Below, piece by piece: positions 5,396 to 12,120 of a DNA stretch of 14,946 bases. Origin of the DNA: CBFIJI01 sp965662885. Its GTDB lineage: Bacteria; Bacteroidota; Bacteroidia; Flavobacteriales; Flavobacteriaceae. The stretch covers positions 1 to 14,946 of the forward strand of contig CBFIJI010000051.1 in the NCBI GenBank assembly GCA_965662885.1. Direction: 5' to 3'. Within the stretch, counting starts at the first letter, position 1. Every line of letters starts with the position of its first letter. The notes beneath the pieces were generated by a model. It made no database searches and was not told the DNA's origin. It saw only the letters and a program-made list of their open reading frames with translations. A program made the translations under genes and the position numbers.

Positions 5396-7603
5396 TCATT
5401 ACGATTAAGCTTCATAGTTGCGCTCTTAAGCGGAGTACTCTATGGACAACAACAAACTAAAGACTCTGTAACCACCGTATCTCTCGAAGAAGTAAAGGTT
5501 GTCGGTTTAAGAGCAAATCAAGACACGCCCGTTACTTTTACAAACATCACCAAAAAAGAATTGGAGCGTAGAAATTTAGGGCAAGACATTCCAATCTTAC
5601 TCAATTATTTACCCTCGGTAGTTACCACCAGTGATGCTGGAGCAGGGGTGGGCTATACTGGAATCCGTGTTCGTGGAAGTGATGCCAGTCGTGTCAATAT
5701 TACCATCAATGGTATTCCTTACAACGATAGTGAGTCACAAGGAACTTTTTGGGTTAATTTACCCGACTTTGCGTCTTCAGTAGAAACCTTCCAATTACAA
5801 CGTGGGGTTGGGACTTCTACCAATGGTTCAGGGGCTTTTGGTGCAAGCCTAAATTTAATTACAGATGTAGTTTCTGATGTGGCTTATGCCGAAACGGCCA
5901 ACAGTATGGGAAGTTTTAATACCTTTAAAAACACCTTGAAATTTTCTACGGGTCGCTTAGGGGATCATTTGGAGATTTCAGGACGATTTTCTAAAATTAA
6001 TTCGGACGGTTATGTGGATCGTGCCCGAGCTAATTTAAGCTCCTATTTTCTTCAAGCATCCTATAAAGATGACAACACCCTTATTAAGGCTATTGCTTTT
6101 GGAGGACATGAAATTACCTATCAATCTTGGTACGGAGTAGATGCTATTACTTTAGTAAACAATAGAACGTATAATCCTGCTGGTGAAATTTATGACGATG
6201 TTGGAAATGTTACGGGCTTTTATGACAATCAAGTTGATGACTACACACAAGACCATTACCAATTCCATTGGAATCAAAAATTAAATCCTTTTTGGAATTT
6301 CTCTCTTGGATTGAATTACACCTATGGCCGTGGTTTTTATGAGGAGTATAACGATTTATGGTACACTCAGAACATTACTTTTGGTGATGAAGTGGCTTTT
6401 AGTTATTTAGGGTTAACCCCATTGAACTATGGAACAACTACGATTGAGACTACAGAAAACGTTACACGTAAGTGGTTAGACAATGATTATTATGTTGCAA
6501 CGCTCGGGGCACAATACACTAAAAACGACACAAAACTCTATTTTGGGGGAATGTACAGTAAATACATAGGTGATCATTTTGGAGCATTGATTTGGGCACA
6601 ACAAGCTGGTAATGTTCTACCGAATCATCGTTTTTATGAAAATCAAGGGATTAAAACAGAAACTAATTTTTATGCAAAAGGAACGCAAAGGCTAAATAAT
6701 CAATTATCTATTTATGTAGATCTTCAGTTAAGAACAATTGACTATACTGTAGCAGGGGAGGTTAAAGGACCCGAAACCTTTTCGGTAGAGGATCAATTCA
6801 CTTTTTTTAATCCTAAGGCAGGATTGACGTATCGTATTGCAGACCAACAACAGCTTTATTTTTCTTATGCAAAAGCCCAAAGAGAACCCAATAGAACAGA
6901 TTACGAAAACGGGAGTCCCCGACCAGAGGTATTGAATGATTTTGAATTGGGTTGGCGCGCTAAAACAGATAAGGCAGAATGGCAAGCCAATATGTATTGG
7001 ATGGCTTATAAAGATCAATTGGTCCTTACTGGTGCATTGGATGCCGTAGGTTCACCTATTCGAGAAAATGTTGGAAATAGTCGACGTATCGGCTTGGAAA
7101 TTGAAGCTAAATTTCAACTAGGAAGTCAGTGGTTATGGCAACCAAATATTGCCTTAAGCAGTAATAAAAACAGTGACTATTTTTTCCAACGTGATGGTGT
7201 TACTCAAGAATTGGGAGATACAAATCTGTCTTTCTCCCCCAATATTATCGCTGGAAATGCCATTATATTTGCTCCCTCTACCTCTTTTCAAATGGGACTA
7301 TTATCAAAATATGTAGGAGAACAATATATGGGGAATATCGATTCTGAAAACTCTAAACTACCAGCTTATTTTGTTTCAGATTTAAATGCTACCTACACCA
7401 TCAATCCAAAATCTTTGGTCAAGGAAATGCAGTTTTCTCTTTTGGTCAATAATATTTTTAATAAAAAATATGAATCCAACGGCTATTTTTATACTTATGA
7501 TGATGACTTCTCCACACCCGGTGTGATCACAACCATTGAGGGAGCGGGTTATTACCCACAAGCTGGAACACATTTTTTAGCAGGAATTCGCATGTTATTC
7601 TAA
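5390..7603 (+). CDS. TonB-dependent outer-membrane receptor, probable thiamine receptor
   Basis: A 737-residue energy-coupled outer-membrane transporter. A signal peptide (about 1-19, MKSLRLSFIVALLSGVLYG, cleaved before Q20) is followed by a TonB-box-like SLEEVKVVG (31-39). A plug domain lies at about 45-160, with the typical GIRVRGSD (91-98) and LQRGVGTSTNGSGAFGASLN (136-155), and a long beta-barrel ends in the terminal aromatic F of LAGIRMLF. It lacks the N-terminal carboxypeptidase-like domain and SusD partner of glycan receptors, which favours a small-molecule cargo. The TPP riboswitch directly upstream strongly suggests thiamine or a thiamine precursor; thiamine receptors of this kind are known from comparative genomics of Bacteroidota. 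Cargo is inferred from regulation only. Its stop overlaps the stop of the opposing gene. Confidence 0.93.
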   Translation: MKSLRLSFIVALLSGVLYGQQQTKDSVTTVSLEEVKVVGLRANQDTPVTFTNITKKELERRNLGQDIPILLNYLPSVVTTSDAGAGVGYTGIRVRGSDASRVNITINGIPYNDSESQGTFWVNLPDFASSVETFQLQRGVGTSTNGSGAFGASLNLITDVVSDVAYAETANSMGSFNTFKNTLKFSTGRLGDHLEISGRFSKINSDGYVDRARANLSSYFLQASYKDDNTLIKAIAFGGHEITYQSWYGVDAITLVNNRTYNPAGEIYDDVGNVTGFYDNQVDDYTQDHYQFHWNQKLNPFWNFSLGLNYTYGRGFYEEYNDLWYTQNITFGDEVAFSYLGLTPLNYGTTTIETTENVTRKWLDNDYYVATLGAQYTKNDTKLYFGGMYSKYIGDHFGALIWAQQAGNVLPNHRFYENQGIKTETNFYAKGTQRLNNQLSIYVDLQLRTIDYTVAGEVKGPETFSVEDQFTFFNPKAGLTYRIADQQQLYFSYAKAQREPNRTDYENGSPRPEVLNDFELGWRAKTDKAEWQANMYWMAYKDQLVLTGALDAVGSPIRENVGNSRRIGLEIEAKFQLGSQWLWQPNIALSSNKNSDYFFQRDGVTQELGDTNLSFSPNIIAGNAIIFAPSTSFQMGLLSKYVGEQYMGNIDSENSKLPAYFVSDLNATYTINPKSLVKEMQFSLLVNNIFNKKYESNGYFYTYDDDFSTPGVITTIEGAGYYPQAGTHFLAGIRMLF

Positions 7604-8394
7604 AAACTATAGCCCGTCGAAAAGCGAAGTACAAACCGTCCTACATCGGAGCCTTCTTCTGCATTGAGTAGTTGATGTCCCATAAAGGAAAAGCGAAAGG
7701 AGCGATTTAATTCGACACCCAACTGGAAACCATAACCATAAGCAGTGGTTTCCAGTTGGTTATTAAAAAACTGTTCCCGTTTCTCAGCACCACTATAGTG
7801 GAGAATACCACTGGGATAGGCTAACAAATAGAGGCTTTGGTTCTTTCTAGCATCTTCAAACAATAAGCGTTGATATATGACTCCAAGACTTGCATAGTTA
7901 TCAACAAAAAACCGACTCTTGGTAGGATCTATTGGAAAACCTTCAATCAGTCGAAGTCCCAAACGTACCCCCAATTTATAAGAGGCATTTTTTTGGAAAG
8001 AAAGGGGGATTTTTCCCATAAAACTTCCATTAACAATACCACCAACAGGGTTGTGTATATAGGATAAAAGATTCAATTCATCCTTTTTATTTCCAGCCCA
8101 GATGGTTTGGGTACTAAATAACGAAAGTGAAAGTATTGTACCTCCACTGCTATCGAATTGCATCCTGAGGACCTCCGCACTTGCATCGATATGTTGAAGG
8201 CTATTCAAACCAATAATTCCTTGTTTGAATAAGCCGACTTTAAAACTACTTTCTCTTTCTTTTGTCGGGGTGTAATCAATAGCAAACTGTTGTGCGCTAA
8301 GGGGTTGAAATAGGAGGGTAAAACAAAATAAAAGACTAAAGAATTTGAATGTTTGTTGCTTGTTTTTGAAAATATACTGTTTCATCATTGACAT
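7600..8394 (-). CDS. predicted outer-membrane beta-barrel protein, function unknown
   Basis: A 264-residue protein that I cannot assign to a named family. It has a signal peptide: a basic, polar N-region, a hydrophobic stretch FFSLLFCFTLLF (about 18-29) and cleavage near PLSA-Q (32-36). The mature part has alternating polar and hydrophobic strands and ends in the aromatic RFSTGYSF, typical of outer-membrane barrels. The ATG at 8394 follows the lipoprotein stop with no gap (TAAATG), so the two are almost certainly co-translated; ATGs at 8385 and 8382 are alternatives. Its stop (TAG) overlaps the receptor stop on the other strand by three bases within CTAA. No promoter of its own is visible. 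Confidence 0.7.
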   Translation of the reverse strand: MSMMKQYIFKNKQQTFKFFSLLFCFTLLFQPLSAQQFAIDYTPTKERESSFKVGLFKQGIIGLNSLQHIDASAEVLRMQFDSSGGTILSLSLFSTQTIWAGNKKDELNLLSYIHNPVGGIVNGSFMGKIPLSFQKNASYKLGVRLGLRLIEGFPIDPTKSRFFVDNYASLGVIYQRLLFEDARKNQSLYLLAYPSGILHYSGAEKREQFFNNQLETTAYGYGFQLGVELNRSFRFSFMGHQLLNAEEGSDVGRFVLRFSTGYSF

Positions 8395-8853
8395 TTAGTT
8401 GGATATTCGAAGTATGTTGTTATTGGCAATTACCTGATAATAGATTAAGGAATAGGGATTTTCCAAGTTTTCAGTAGGATTTAATAATTGTCCAGTAGCC
8501 AAACTGTATTGGTAGTCTTCACAACTACAATTTGCAAGCACCCCTTGTATGGATAGTTTTGAACAACTTTCAGGTGGATGATTCGAGCAGGTCGCTTCCC
8601 ATGCTAAAAAAGAATTGCCGCTAAGATTAAAGATTAAAACACCCTTATATCCTAGAGGGTCAATACGAAGACTTCCGCCAGGAAAACGAAGGGCATCATA
8701 TTCTGGAAGGTTCAAGTTGATTTCATATTGAAAACGGACGTCAGGAATAAAGGGGTTTCTTTCAACACGCTCTTTGCCACAGCTTATTAACATTAGCATA
8801 CCCAAGGCAAGAAATTTTGTTTTAAAATGAAATATTTTATTCAGAATGTTCAA
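8395..8853 (-). CDS. lipoprotein with a degenerate Rieske-like domain
   Basis: A 152-residue protein with a lipoprotein signal: FLALGMLMLIS then C25 (lipobox LISC), followed by GKERVE. The second half has the outline of a Rieske [2Fe-2S] fold: WEATCSNHPPESC (85-97), LANCSCEDYQYSLATG (106-121) and a last strand NNNILRISN (144-152). The classical ligand pairs are broken. C89 is followed by H92 (CxxH, not CxH), and the second box is CSCED with no histidine, so a standard cluster is unlikely. The start is a TTG at 8853; no ATG precedes the signal peptide in frame, and the first in-frame ATG would remove its basic residues. It is directly followed by the barrel gene and is divergent from greA. Function unknown. 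Confidence 0.72.
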   Translation of the reverse strand: MNILNKIFHFKTKFLALGMLMLISCGKERVERNPFIPDVRFQYEINLNLPEYDALRFPGGSLRIDPLGYKGVLIFNLSGNSFLAWEATCSNHPPESCSKLSIQGVLANCSCEDYQYSLATGQLLNPTENLENPYSLIYYQVIANNNILRISN

Positions 8854-8858
8854 ATGTT

Positions 8859-8866
8859 TATATTTG
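8859..8866 (+). promoter_or_regulatory. -7 promoter box for greA
   Basis: TATATTTG is a perfect TAnnTTTG match on the + strand, 53 bases before the greA ATG; transcription would start near 8872. No clear -33 box is seen at the usual distance. The box overlaps the region just upstream of the divergent lipoprotein start. Confidence 0.55.
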
Positions 8867-8872
8867 TGATGA

Positions 8873-8899
8873 GTCCACCTTAGGGAGGGCTTTTGTTTT
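8873..8899 (+). promoter_or_regulatory. terminator-like hairpin in the greA leader
   Basis: GTCCACC (8873-8879) can pair with GGAGGGC (8884-8890) around TTAG, with one A-A mismatch and one G-U pair. It is followed directly by TTTTGTTTT (8891-8899). It looks like a short intrinsic terminator or pause site placed right at the predicted transcript start and before the greA ATG at 8920. Its closeness to the start leaves open whether it acts as a terminator or as a 5' stabilising stem. Confidence 0.4.
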
Positions 8900-8919
8900 C
8901 TATAGCAAATGTAAAAATC

Positions 8920-9396
8920 ATGAGTAAAGTATCCTATTATACCAAAGAAGGTTTAAAAAAACTACGCGATGAACTAAATCGTTTAAAAGATATTGAACGC
9001 CCCAAAGCGTCCCAAGCAATAGCTGAAGCAAGAGATAAAGGTGATTTAAGTGAAAATGCGGAATACGATGCAGCTAAAGAAGCACAAGGCATGTTGGAAA
9101 TGCAAATAGCCAAGTTAGAAAATACGCTTTCCAATGCGAGAATCATTAATGAATCGGAATTGGACACTTCCAAAGTACTTGTTCTTTCTATCGTGGAAGT
9201 CAAGAATAAAGCGAATGGTGCAGTAATGAAATATAAATTAGTTGCTCAAAGTGAAGCTGACTTAAAGACGGGAAAAATTTCTGTTGACTCTCCAATCGGG
9301 AAAGGCTTATTGGGAAAACGTGTTGGTGAAGTTGCCGAAATTACCGTTCCTAATGGAACCATTGCTTTTGAAATTTTGACTATTTCCAGAGCATAA
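8920..9396 (+). CDS. greA: transcription elongation factor GreA
   Basis: It enters the secondary channel of RNA polymerase and stimulates cleavage of backtracked RNA. The 158-residue length from the ATG at 8920 equals the usual GreA size. The N-terminal coiled coil (about 8-75) carries the tip motif ARDKGDLSENAEYDAAKE (37-54) with the acidic D42 and E45 that coordinate the catalytic Mg, and the C-terminal FKBP-like domain ends with VDSPIGKGLLGKRVGEVAEI (residues about 124-143). A TTG at 8893 would add nine residues, but these have no family support. The HIT gene starts 4 bases after its stop, forming a small operon. A hairpin in its leader may control it. Confidence 0.96.
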   Translation: MSKVSYYTKEGLKKLRDELNRLKDIERPKASQAIAEARDKGDLSENAEYDAAKEAQGMLEMQIAKLENTLSNARIINESELDTSKVLVLSIVEVKNKANGAVMKYKLVAQSEADLKTGKISVDSPIGKGLLGKRVGEVAEITVPNGTIAFEILTISRA

Positions 9397-9400
9397 TTAT

Positions 9401-9796
9401 ATGGGCAGTCTATTCTCTAAGATTATAAACGGTGAAATACCCTGCTATAAAGTCGCTGAAAATGAAAATTGTTTTGCTTTTTTAGACATAAACCCCAACG
9501 CTAAAGGACATACACTTTGTGTTCCTAAAAAAGAAGTAGATAAACTTTTTGACTTATCTGAAGCAGAGTACCATCATTTAATGGATTTTTCCTACAAAGT
9601 AGCGCATGCGCTTCGTAAAACAGTATCATGTAAACGAATAGGAATGAGTGTCATCGGCTTGGAAGTTCCGCACGCGCATGTACATTTGATTCCTTTAAAT
9701 TCCATGCAAGATGCCACGTTTCAGTCTAAGGTGAGCATGAATCCAGAAGCTTTTCAAAAGCTAGCCGATGCGATAGCATCCAATTTTCAGCCTTAA
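9401..9796 (+). CDS. HIT-family hydrolase (Hint-like)
   Basis: A 131-residue protein of the histidine-triad superfamily, which hydrolyses nucleoside phosphoramidates and related adenylated substrates in the cytosol. The N-terminal SLFSKIINGEIPCYKVAENE (3-22), the FLDINPNAKGHTLCVPKK region (27-44) and the catalytic triad VPHAHVHLIPL (89-99; H91, H93, H95) are all present. It starts 4 bases after the greA stop and is likely co-transcribed with it. The closest named type is the Hint/PKCI group, but the exact substrate is not readable. Its stop is 10 bases from that of the convergent sensor kinase. Confidence 0.93.
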   Translation: MGSLFSKIINGEIPCYKVAENENCFAFLDINPNAKGHTLCVPKKEVDKLFDLSEAEYHHLMDFSYKVAHALRKTVSCKRIGMSVIGLEVPHAHVHLIPLNSMQDATFQSKVSMNPEAFQKLADAIASNFQP

Positions 9797-9806
9797 TAAA
9801 ATGGTT

Positions 9807-10973
9807 TTATATGCTTTTTTTTAAAGTAATTTGAAAAGTTGTTCCTTCTCCCAAAGCAGTTTTTTGAACAATTATTTTCCCTTTATGATAATCCTCAACA
9901 ATCCGTTTTGCTAAGGAGAGACCTAAGCCCCAACCTCTTTTTTTGGTGGTAAATCCTGGGTTAAAAATCCATTTTATAGCCTCTTTTTTGATGCCAGAGC
10001 CCGTGTCAGTAATTTGAATAGTAATCTGTTTTTCTGAGTCTAAAAGTTCAATTTTTAATGCTCCTTTCCCCTTCATAGCATCAATACCATTCTTAATTAA
10101 ATTTTCTAATGTCCACCCCATAAGCTGAGGGTTGTGCGAAATCATAATAGGGTAATCGGGTAGTTTTAAATTAAAAATAACCTGTTCAGAACTACGTTTT
10201 CGGAGATAATCTAAGGTAGAGGAGATCAACGCAACAATGTCCTTATTTTTAAAATTGGGTACAGAACCAATTTTTGAAAAGCGATCTGTAATGATTTGAA
10301 GTCGGTCAATGTCCTTTTCAATCTCAATTAAAGGGACTGATTCTTTATATTTTTCCTGCATTAATGTCGTCCACCCTAGCATTGAACTTAGAGGTGTCCC
10401 AATTTGATGTGCCGTTTCCTTTGCCATGGCAACCCATAGTCTGTTTTGTTCGGAAACCTTTGAGGTTTTAAACCCAAAGTACAAAACAGCACCAAAAAGA
10501 AAAATAATCAACAACAAGGCCATTGGATAATATTGAAGTTTATTCAGCATTATAGAATCTCCATAATACAGCTTTTGATCTACCAATAGAACACCTGTCG
10601 AATCCCTGTATTGAATGGCAATAGGAGAATTTTCTTTTTTTATCCGTTCTAAGGTTGTGTACAATGATAAGCTATCCGATTTTGTAGCATCCCATTGGAT
10701 ATTTTTAACACCAATTATTTTCTGGTCTTTGTTGACCTGGATCATCGGGTTGCTTCCTGTTTGCTGAATGATATCAAATATTAGAAGGCTTGGAGAAGGA
10801 CTTTTAATTATTTCTTCTTGAGCCTGCGCCCACAATACAATTTTTTTTCGTTCCTCATTTTTAAGATTTTGGAACAGGATATACGTGTTCCATAAGATCA
10901 GGGTTACAATAAAAAAAGCACCGATTAATCCGATATGTTTAAATTTCTTTCTAAAGAAGGCAAACAGCTCCAT
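9807..10973 (-). CDS. sensor histidine kinase, orphan
   Basis: A 388-residue membrane sensor. Transmembrane segments at about 14-36 and 148-168 enclose an extracytoplasmic domain of about 110 residues (37-147). No HAMP domain is obvious. The dimerisation/phosphoacceptor helix has KETAHQIGTPLSSMLGW (185-201) with H189. The ATPase domain shows the N box ENLIKNGIDAM (290-300), the G1 box DTGSGI (323-328), FNPGFTTK (337-344) and the G2 box GWGLGLSLAKRIVEDY (347-362), so catalysis should be intact. No response regulator is encoded in the window, so the partner and signal are unknown. The gene is divergent from DUF3127, with 102 bases between starts, and convergent with the HIT gene; I see no clear promoter box for it. 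Confidence 0.9.
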   Translation of the reverse strand: MELFAFFRKKFKHIGLIGAFFIVTLILWNTYILFQNLKNEERKKIVLWAQAQEEIIKSPSPSLLIFDIIQQTGSNPMIQVNKDQKIIGVKNIQWDATKSDSLSLYTTLERIKKENSPIAIQYRDSTGVLLVDQKLYYGDSIMLNKLQYYPMALLLIIFLFGAVLYFGFKTSKVSEQNRLWVAMAKETAHQIGTPLSSMLGWTTLMQEKYKESVPLIEIEKDIDRLQIITDRFSKIGSVPNFKNKDIVALISSTLDYLRKRSSEQVIFNLKLPDYPIMISHNPQLMGWTLENLIKNGIDAMKGKGALKIELLDSEKQITIQITDTGSGIKKEAIKWIFNPGFTTKKRGWGLGLSLAKRIVEDYHKGKIIVQKTALGEGTTFQITLKKSI

Positions 10974-11047
10974 AACATCGAGTCTCCTACGAAGATAATG
11001 TAAAATAGAGAATCTTTGTTCTATGTGGTTTCTCCTTAAACTTTTGT

Positions 11048-11055
11048 TATTTTTG
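11048..11055 (+). promoter_or_regulatory. -7 promoter box for the DUF3127 gene
   Basis: TATTTTTG is a perfect TAnnTTTG match 20 bases before the ATG at 11076. Transcription would start near 11062, leaving a leader of about 14 bases. A -33 TTTG at the usual spacing is not evident. Confidence 0.55.
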
Positions 11056-11075
11056 TTAGCTCAAACACAAACGTT

Positions 11076-11447
11076 ATGGAAATCTCTGGAAAAGTAAAAT
11101 GGATTGACGAAGTCAAAACCTATGGGACCAATGGGTTCCGAAAGCGGGAAATTGTTGTCACTACAGAAGAGCAATACCCCCAACATATCATGATCGAATT
11201 TGTTCAGGATAAATGTGAACTTTTAGATGCCTATCAGGTGGGACAAAATGTAAAAATTGGTATTAACATTCGCGGTCGTGAGTGGGTCAATCCACAAGGA
11301 GAGACCAAGTATTTTAATTCCATACAAGGTTGGCGTGTTGAGGCTGTTGAATCAGCACCCGCTGGGATGCCTCCAATGCCTCCTCCAGAGTCTTTTGAGC
11401 CTGCAGAAGGGAATGCTAAAGAGGTAGAGGACGATTTACCTTTCTAA
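11076..11447 (+). CDS. DUF3127 protein, OB-fold-like with SSB-type C-terminal tip
   Basis: A 123-residue soluble protein of the Bacteroidota DUF3127 family. The first 90 or so residues are strand-rich (MEISGKVKWIDEVKTYG, REIVVTTEEQYPQHIMIEF, VGQNVKIGINIRGREWVN), in the manner of an OB fold, with a basic/aromatic REW and YFNSIQGWRVE near the end. A flexible proline-rich linker PAGMPPMPPPESFEPAEG (95-112) leads to an acidic tail ending EDDLPF, nearly the same as the tip of single-stranded DNA-binding protein that recruits repair and replication enzymes. This suggests a protein acting on nucleic acid or at SSB-bound sites; function is not established. It has its own promoter, and its stop overlaps that of tag, a DNA repair gene, on the other strand. 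Confidence 0.82.
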   Translation: MEISGKVKWIDEVKTYGTNGFRKREIVVTTEEQYPQHIMIEFVQDKCELLDAYQVGQNVKIGINIRGREWVNPQGETKYFNSIQGWRVEAVESAPAGMPPMPPPESFEPAEGNAKEVEDDLPF

Positions 11448-12019
11448 TTTACCTTAACTTCGTTGTAGCGAAAACAATCCGTCACATGATCATTGACCAT
11501 TCCAGTAGCTTGCATATGAGCATAGACTACTGTTGGGCCAATAAATTTAAAACCACGACGTTTTAAGTCCTTGCTAATCGTCTCAGCCAAAGCAGTATAG
11601 GCAGGTATTTCTTTATTTGAATCAAATTGGTTTTGTAGTGGTTTTCCATCTAAAAAACGCCAGATATAGGTCGAAAATGACCCCTCTTCTTGTTGTATTT
11701 TAATAAAGGCCTTAGCATTACTAATGGTTGCTTTTATTTTTAATCGATTACGGATAATATTTGGATTATTCATTAGTGCTTCTACTTTTGAAGCGGTATA
11801 ATTTTCAATTTTTGTGTAGTCAAATTGATCAAATGCAGCTCTAAAGTTTTCCCGTTTTTTTAAAACAGTAATCCAACTCAATCCTGCTTGGAACGTTTCG
11901 AGTATCAGAAATTCAAATAACTTTTGTTCATCATATAGGGGCACCCCCCACTCTGTATCGTGGTAGGCCATGTAAAGGGGGTCGCCTAGACACCAAGAAC
12001 AACGTTTTTTTTCCTTCAT
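11444..12019 (-). CDS. tag: DNA-3-methyladenine glycosylase I
   Basis: It removes N3-methyladenine from alkylated DNA by base excision. From the ATG at 12019 the protein has 191 residues, normal for Tag. It starts KEKKRCSWCLGDPLYMAYHD, followed by TEWGVPLYDEQKLFEFLILE. LETFQAGLSWITVLKKRENF carries the conserved substrate-pocket E/W/K region, and ATGMVNDHVTDCFRY lies near the C-terminus. The N-terminal Cys and His and the late His and Cys correspond to the zinc ligands of E. coli Tag. A GTG three bases upstream (12022) is less likely as start. The gene is downstream of the tsf terminator; a weak TACATTTA box precedes it, so its promoter is not certain. It is convergent with DUF3127, with overlapping stops. 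Confidence 0.96.
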   Translation of the reverse strand: MKEKKRCSWCLGDPLYMAYHDTEWGVPLYDEQKLFEFLILETFQAGLSWITVLKKRENFRAAFDQFDYTKIENYTASKVEALMNNPNIIRNRLKIKATISNAKAFIKIQQEEGSFSTYIWRFLDGKPLQNQFDSNKEIPAYTALAETISKDLKRRGFKFIGPTVVYAHMQATGMVNDHVTDCFRYNEVKVN

Positions 12020-12043
12020 CACCTAAATGTAAGCAATGCATAT

Positions 12044-12075
12044 AAAAAAAGCACTCCTTTAGAGAGTGCTTTTTT
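12044..12075 (-). terminator. intrinsic terminator of the rplM-rpsI-rpsB-tsf operon
   Basis: Arms GCACTC (12051-12056) and GAGTGC (12064-12069) flank a 7-base loop, with A7 on the left and T6 on the right, so the minus-strand transcript ends in a U tract after the hairpin. It lies about 50 bases past the tsf stop and 25 bases before the tag start, separating the two genes. Confidence 0.92.
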
Positions 12076-12120
12076 ACTTTAAAATTCTATTTATCAGTTA
12101 GCTGAAAATAGAGCAACGTC

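Noticed and set aside
8893..8919. TTG start at 8893 adding nine residues to GreA.
   Set aside because: GreA proteins start at the MSKVSYYT-type sequence encoded from the ATG at 8920; the extra residues overlap the leader U tract.
9796..9810. ATAAAA/TTTTAT inverted repeat between the HIT and histidine kinase genes as a terminator.
   Set aside because: It has only A-T pairs, a 3-base loop and no proper U tract; too weak to call.
11061..11071. CAAACACAAACG as a minus-strand promoter for the histidine kinase.
   Set aside because: It does not fit CAAAnnTA (the reverse of TAnnTTTG) and lies about 90 bases from the start codon.
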